Source of the DNA: Naasia lichenicola | GTDB taxonomy: Bacteria > Actinomycetota > Actinomycetes > Actinomycetales > Microbacteriaceae | NCBI RefSeq assembly: GCF_004801885.1 | Contig: NZ_SSSM01000004.1 | Location: forward strand, 124,001-188,000 | DNA length: 64,000 nucleotides | Reading direction: 5' to 3' | Part shown: in pieces, positions 61,590 through 64,000 of the stretch | Layout of the letters: every line of letters starts with the position of its first letter | Numbering within the stretch: the stretch's first letter is position 1 | Translations under genes and position numbers: made by a program | The notes under the pieces: model-generated | Databases searched by the model: none | What the model saw: the letters and a program-made list of their open reading frames with translations, nothing else | What the model was told of the DNA's origin: nothing

Positions 61590-62036
61590 ATGCCCCGAAT
61601 CGGCTACGCCGCTGGCGCCTTCGACCTCTTCCACGTAGGTCACCTCAACATCCTCAAGCACGCCAAGAGCGCCTGCGACTACCTCGTCGCCGGCGTAGTC
61701 TCGGACGAGATGCTCCTCGAGACCAAGGGCATCGTCCCGGTCATCCCGCTCTCCGAGCGCCTCGAGATCGTCTCGCACATCTCCTACGTCGACGAGGCCC
61801 GCGCCGAGGTCGTCCCGAACAAGCTGGACACGTGGCGCGACGTCGGGTTCGACATCTTCTTCAAGGGCGACGACTGGCGCGGCACAGACAAGGGCCTGAA
61901 GCTCGAGCGCGAGTTCGCCGAGGTCGGAGTCGAGGTCGTCTACTTCCCGTACACGATGTCCACCTCGAGCACGCAGCTCCGCCGGGCACTCGCCGCCATC
62001 ACCGAGAACGCCGACCGCGGCCTCGCCCAAGCCTGA
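61590..62036 (+). CDS. TagD-like cytidylyltransferase
   Basis: The 148-residue protein starts MPRIGYAAGAFDLFHVGHLN, with the HxGH nucleotidyl-transfer motif, and has the later block PYTMSTSSTQLRR (ISSTxL-like) that closes the active site. The family transfers CMP from CTP to a small phosphate such as glycerol-3-phosphate, or to another alditol phosphate, as in teichoic acid and related cell-wall polymer synthesis. The length matches that group. The region is open further upstream, but the domain begins at this ATG; the Shine-Dalgarno sequence is weak. It is followed by a DUF1972 glycosyltransferase. Substrate not determined by sequence alone. Confidence 0.88.
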   Translation: MPRIGYAAGAFDLFHVGHLNILKHAKSACDYLVAGVVSDEMLLETKGIVPVIPLSERLEIVSHISYVDEARAEVVPNKLDTWRDVGFDIFFKGDDWRGTDKGLKLEREFAEVGVEVVYFPYTMSTSSTQLRRALAAITENADRGLAQA

Positions 62037-62158
62037 ATCACCGCTTCACCTGCTCCACCGAACACCTGCTCCACCACAGCGGCCCTCCCAGCCGGTGCAC
62101 CCACACCGGAGCCGAACGAACTTCCACCCGCCCACCTGTCACCCGAACGCAGGACATC

Positions 62159-63469
62159 ATGACCAACGCATCCTCCATCCCCGACGACGACACATTCGAA
62201 GGGCTGCTCCAGAACGCGGCGCTCGCCAACGAAGCGCCCCGGCTCGAGGCACTCCCCCAGAAGCCGATGCGCATCGCGATGGTCGGGACGCGCGGGGTGC
62301 CCGCCGCATACGGCGGATTCGAGACCGCGATCGAGGAGATCGGCCAGCGCCTGGTCGCTCGTGGCCATGAGGTCACCGTCTACTGCCGCGTGGGCAAGAA
62401 CGGTGAGAAGCCGGCCACGCATCTCGGCATGAAGCTCGTCTACCTCCCCGCGATGAAGAAGAAGACCCTCGAGACACTTAGCCACACCGCCCTCTCGGCC
62501 CTGCACATGATGGGCACCAAGGGTCACGATGCCGCGTTCGTCTTCAACGCCGCCAATGCTCCGTTCGTGCCGATGATCAAGGCCCGCCGCACCCCCGTCG
62601 CCGTGCACGTCGACGGCCTCGAGTGGAAGCGCGGCAAGTGGGGCAAGTGGGGCAAGCGCTACTACCGCATGGCCGAAGAGTTCGCCGTGCGCACCGGCGA
62701 CGCCCTCATCTCCGATGCCCAGGGCATCGCTGACTACTACGAGGCGGAGTTCGGCGTGCCGACCGAGCTGCTGACCTACGGCGCCAACCGCCTCACCGAC
62801 GTCGCCACGGACAAGCTGGCCAAGCACGGACTCGAGGCCGGAAAGTTCCACGTCGCCGTCGCGCGCTTCGAGCCGGAGAACCACGTCGACGTCATCGTCG
62901 AGGGCTACACCGCTAGCAAGGCCCAGTACCCGCTCGTCGTCGTGGGCTCCGCCCCATACGCCGAGGAGTACACCGACCGCATCGCGAAGATGGCCGCCGC
63001 CGACCCGCGCATCAAGATGCTCGGCGGAGTGTGGGACCAGGACGAGCTCAACCAGCTCTACGCACACGCGCGCACCTACATCCACGGCCACTCCGTGGGC
63101 GGCACCAACCCGTCCCTGCTGCGCGCGATGGGCGCCGGCACCGCCGTCATCGCCTTCGACGTCAACTTCAACCGCGAGGTCGCCGGCCCCGAAGGCATGT
63201 TCTTCTCCGAAGCCACGCAGCTCGCCCCGCACCTGCACGAGATCGAGGCCGACACCTGGCGCTACCTCGCCATCGGCCAGGCCATGCAGGACCGCGCGAT
63301 CAAGAACTACAACTGGGACGATGTGACCCTCGGCTACGAGGCACTCGCGATCAAGCTCGCCGCGGGCGACTCCATTCACGGCATCGCCAAGGGACGCCGC
63401 CGCAAGAAGGGCTGGCAGACCACCGCCGACGCCCTGCTCCCCGCGAAGTCCTCGGCGTCAACCCGCTGA
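62159..63469 (+). CDS. DUF1972-type glycosyltransferase
   Basis: The 436-residue protein has the N-terminal DUF1972 block (MRIAMVGTRGVPAAYGGFET) at about residue 36 and a GT-B catalytic half with HVAVARFEPENHVDVIVEGY, MLGGVWDQDELNQLYAHART and HSVGGTNPSLLRAMGAGTAV. Members transfer rhamnose or other sugars in polysaccharide synthesis. The first 35 residues are polar and have no membrane segment. AGGA lies 4 bases before ATG 62159. It follows the cytidylyltransferase by 122 bases. Its stop overlaps the ATG of the next small gene (TGATG), so those two are coupled. Confidence 0.88.
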   Translation: MTNASSIPDDDTFEGLLQNAALANEAPRLEALPQKPMRIAMVGTRGVPAAYGGFETAIEEIGQRLVARGHEVTVYCRVGKNGEKPATHLGMKLVYLPAMKKKTLETLSHTALSALHMMGTKGHDAAFVFNAANAPFVPMIKARRTPVAVHVDGLEWKRGKWGKWGKRYYRMAEEFAVRTGDALISDAQGIADYYEAEFGVPTELLTYGANRLTDVATDKLAKHGLEAGKFHVAVARFEPENHVDVIVEGYTASKAQYPLVVVGSAPYAEEYTDRIAKMAAADPRIKMLGGVWDQDELNQLYAHARTYIHGHSVGGTNPSLLRAMGAGTAVIAFDVNFNREVAGPEGMFFSEATQLAPHLHEIEADTWRYLAIGQAMQDRAIKNYNWDDVTLGYEALAIKLAAGDSIHGIAKGRRRKKGWQTTADALLPAKSSASTR

Positions 63470-63636
63470 TGACACCGCTCGCCTCGGCGCGGACGCCACG
63501 CCCCATCGTGGCGCTCCGGCCGCCGACGAGCACCCTGCGGGCGAAGCCCGCTCCATGGCTGAGACAAGCAATCTGGACGATCGCGGCGCTCGGCGCCACG
63601 ATCGGCCTCTTCATCGCCGTGGCACCGTACCTCTAG
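63469..63636 (+). CDS. Mini membrane protein coupled to a glycosyltransferase, 55 aa
   Basis: ATG 63469 overlaps the stop of the DUF1972 transferase (TGATG). The product has a Pro/Arg-rich N-terminus (TPLASARTPRPIVALRPPTS) and a C-terminal hydrophobic segment (AIWTIAALGATIGLFIAVAP). Tight coupling suggests a partner or anchor for the transferase. No family is recognised; the coding call rests on the overlap and the membrane segment. Confidence 0.6.
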   Translation: MTPLASARTPRPIVALRPPTSTLRAKPAPWLRQAIWTIAALGATIGLFIAVAPYL

Positions 63637-64000
63637 GGCCTTTCCGCTCGGCGCAGACACCGCTCATCTCGCCCTGACGGCCATTGAGCGAAACGCCGAA
63701 CGACGCACCGCACTCGACACGCCCGAGATCGAGAATTTATCTCGAACTTTGGGGGACATGTCTCTGCGGATCGTTTCAACCTCTCAACACCGTGACACCC
63801 CCGAGCTGACGGGGATCGGGACACATCCGTCTCGCTATCTCTCCTGTCCCCCAAGCGGCGGACACGCCGAAATCCTTCAGCCGCCCCTCCCGTACCCCCC
63901 TCATGGGGGGTGTTACTGTTTCACCTGTTCAGCGGCCGGGGTCCCGAACACCCCGCCTCCCGAGGTCGCTTCCGTACGCCCTCGACGTCTCTCCACGGCC
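63637..64000. other. Intergenic region at the window end, with C/G-run dyad
   Basis: No gene is supported in these 364 bases. At 63894-63911, ACCCCCC, loop TCAT, GGGGGGT is a perfect 7-bp hairpin with a 4-base loop, followed by TGTTACTGTTTC, an AT-richer patch that may be a promoter of the next gene outside the window. GGGGGAC at 63751 and GACACCCCCG at 63792 are further runs. Confidence 0.45.

Noticed and set aside
61940-63379. 479-codon minus-strand frame
   Set aside because: Shadow of the DUF1972 glycosyltransferase, whose frame has clear domain motifs.

Overview
The window is a piece of a high-GC actinobacterial chromosome, most likely from the family Microbacteriaceae. The grounds are the base composition, two proteins with the DUF2510 WYPDPAG-type N-terminus, many exported PKD, LamG and lamin-tail proteins, and many starts with a TANNNT box 6-7 bases before the initiation codon (leaderless transcripts). 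No rRNA, tRNA, CRISPR array, integrase or complete insertion sequence was found.

Layout. 0-7.4 kb: tail of a GAF-domain gene, small hypotheticals, a paired palindromic (MITE-like) repeat, and a three-gene two-component operon (LuxR-type regulator, histidine kinase, kinase-like membrane protein). 7.4-17.4 kb: surface genes, including a large lamin-tail/CotH-kinase/PKD protein, a VanZ-like protein, a beta-helix protein and a Thr-Pro stalk protein, with several tiny membrane proteins. 17.4-20.2 kb: a run of minus-strand mini membrane proteins around a HAD phosphatase. 20.5-34.6 kb: an exopolysaccharide locus with a priming sugar-phosphate transferase, UDP-glucose dehydrogenase, acyltransferase, three glycosyltransferases (one an Alg14-Alg13 fusion), a Wzy-type polymerase, a Wzx-type flippase and a beta-helix lipoprotein. 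The part from about 23.8 to 34.6 kb looks clearly lower in GC than its flanks and has a decayed dehydrogenase copy inside and a truncated high-GC relic at its right edge, which suggests acquisition by transfer. 34.7-52.4 kb: four large exported paralogues plus one relic, interleaved with a choice-of-anchor-L protein, a DUF2510/HNH/Excalibur protein, a gene interrupted by one in-frame TGA, and multi-pass membrane proteins. 52.5-64 kb: a second O-antigen-ligase-type polymerase that carries an intergenic palindromic repeat in frame, an SGNH-like protein that appears to lack its catalytic His, a 2031-residue secreted LamG/PKD protein, a TagD-like cytidylyltransferase and a DUF1972 glycosyltransferase.

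Together the genes point to cell-surface construction: making, polymerising, exporting and acylating one or more polysaccharides, and displaying large adhesive proteins. The least explained material is the set of mini membrane proteins (one subfamily with an exact WW-x4-[GK]GAP[RN]W[LF]L block shared with the SGNH-like protein; another set ending in Ala-Ala), the expanded family of exported paralogues, and the palindromic repeats, one of which has entered a coding sequence.
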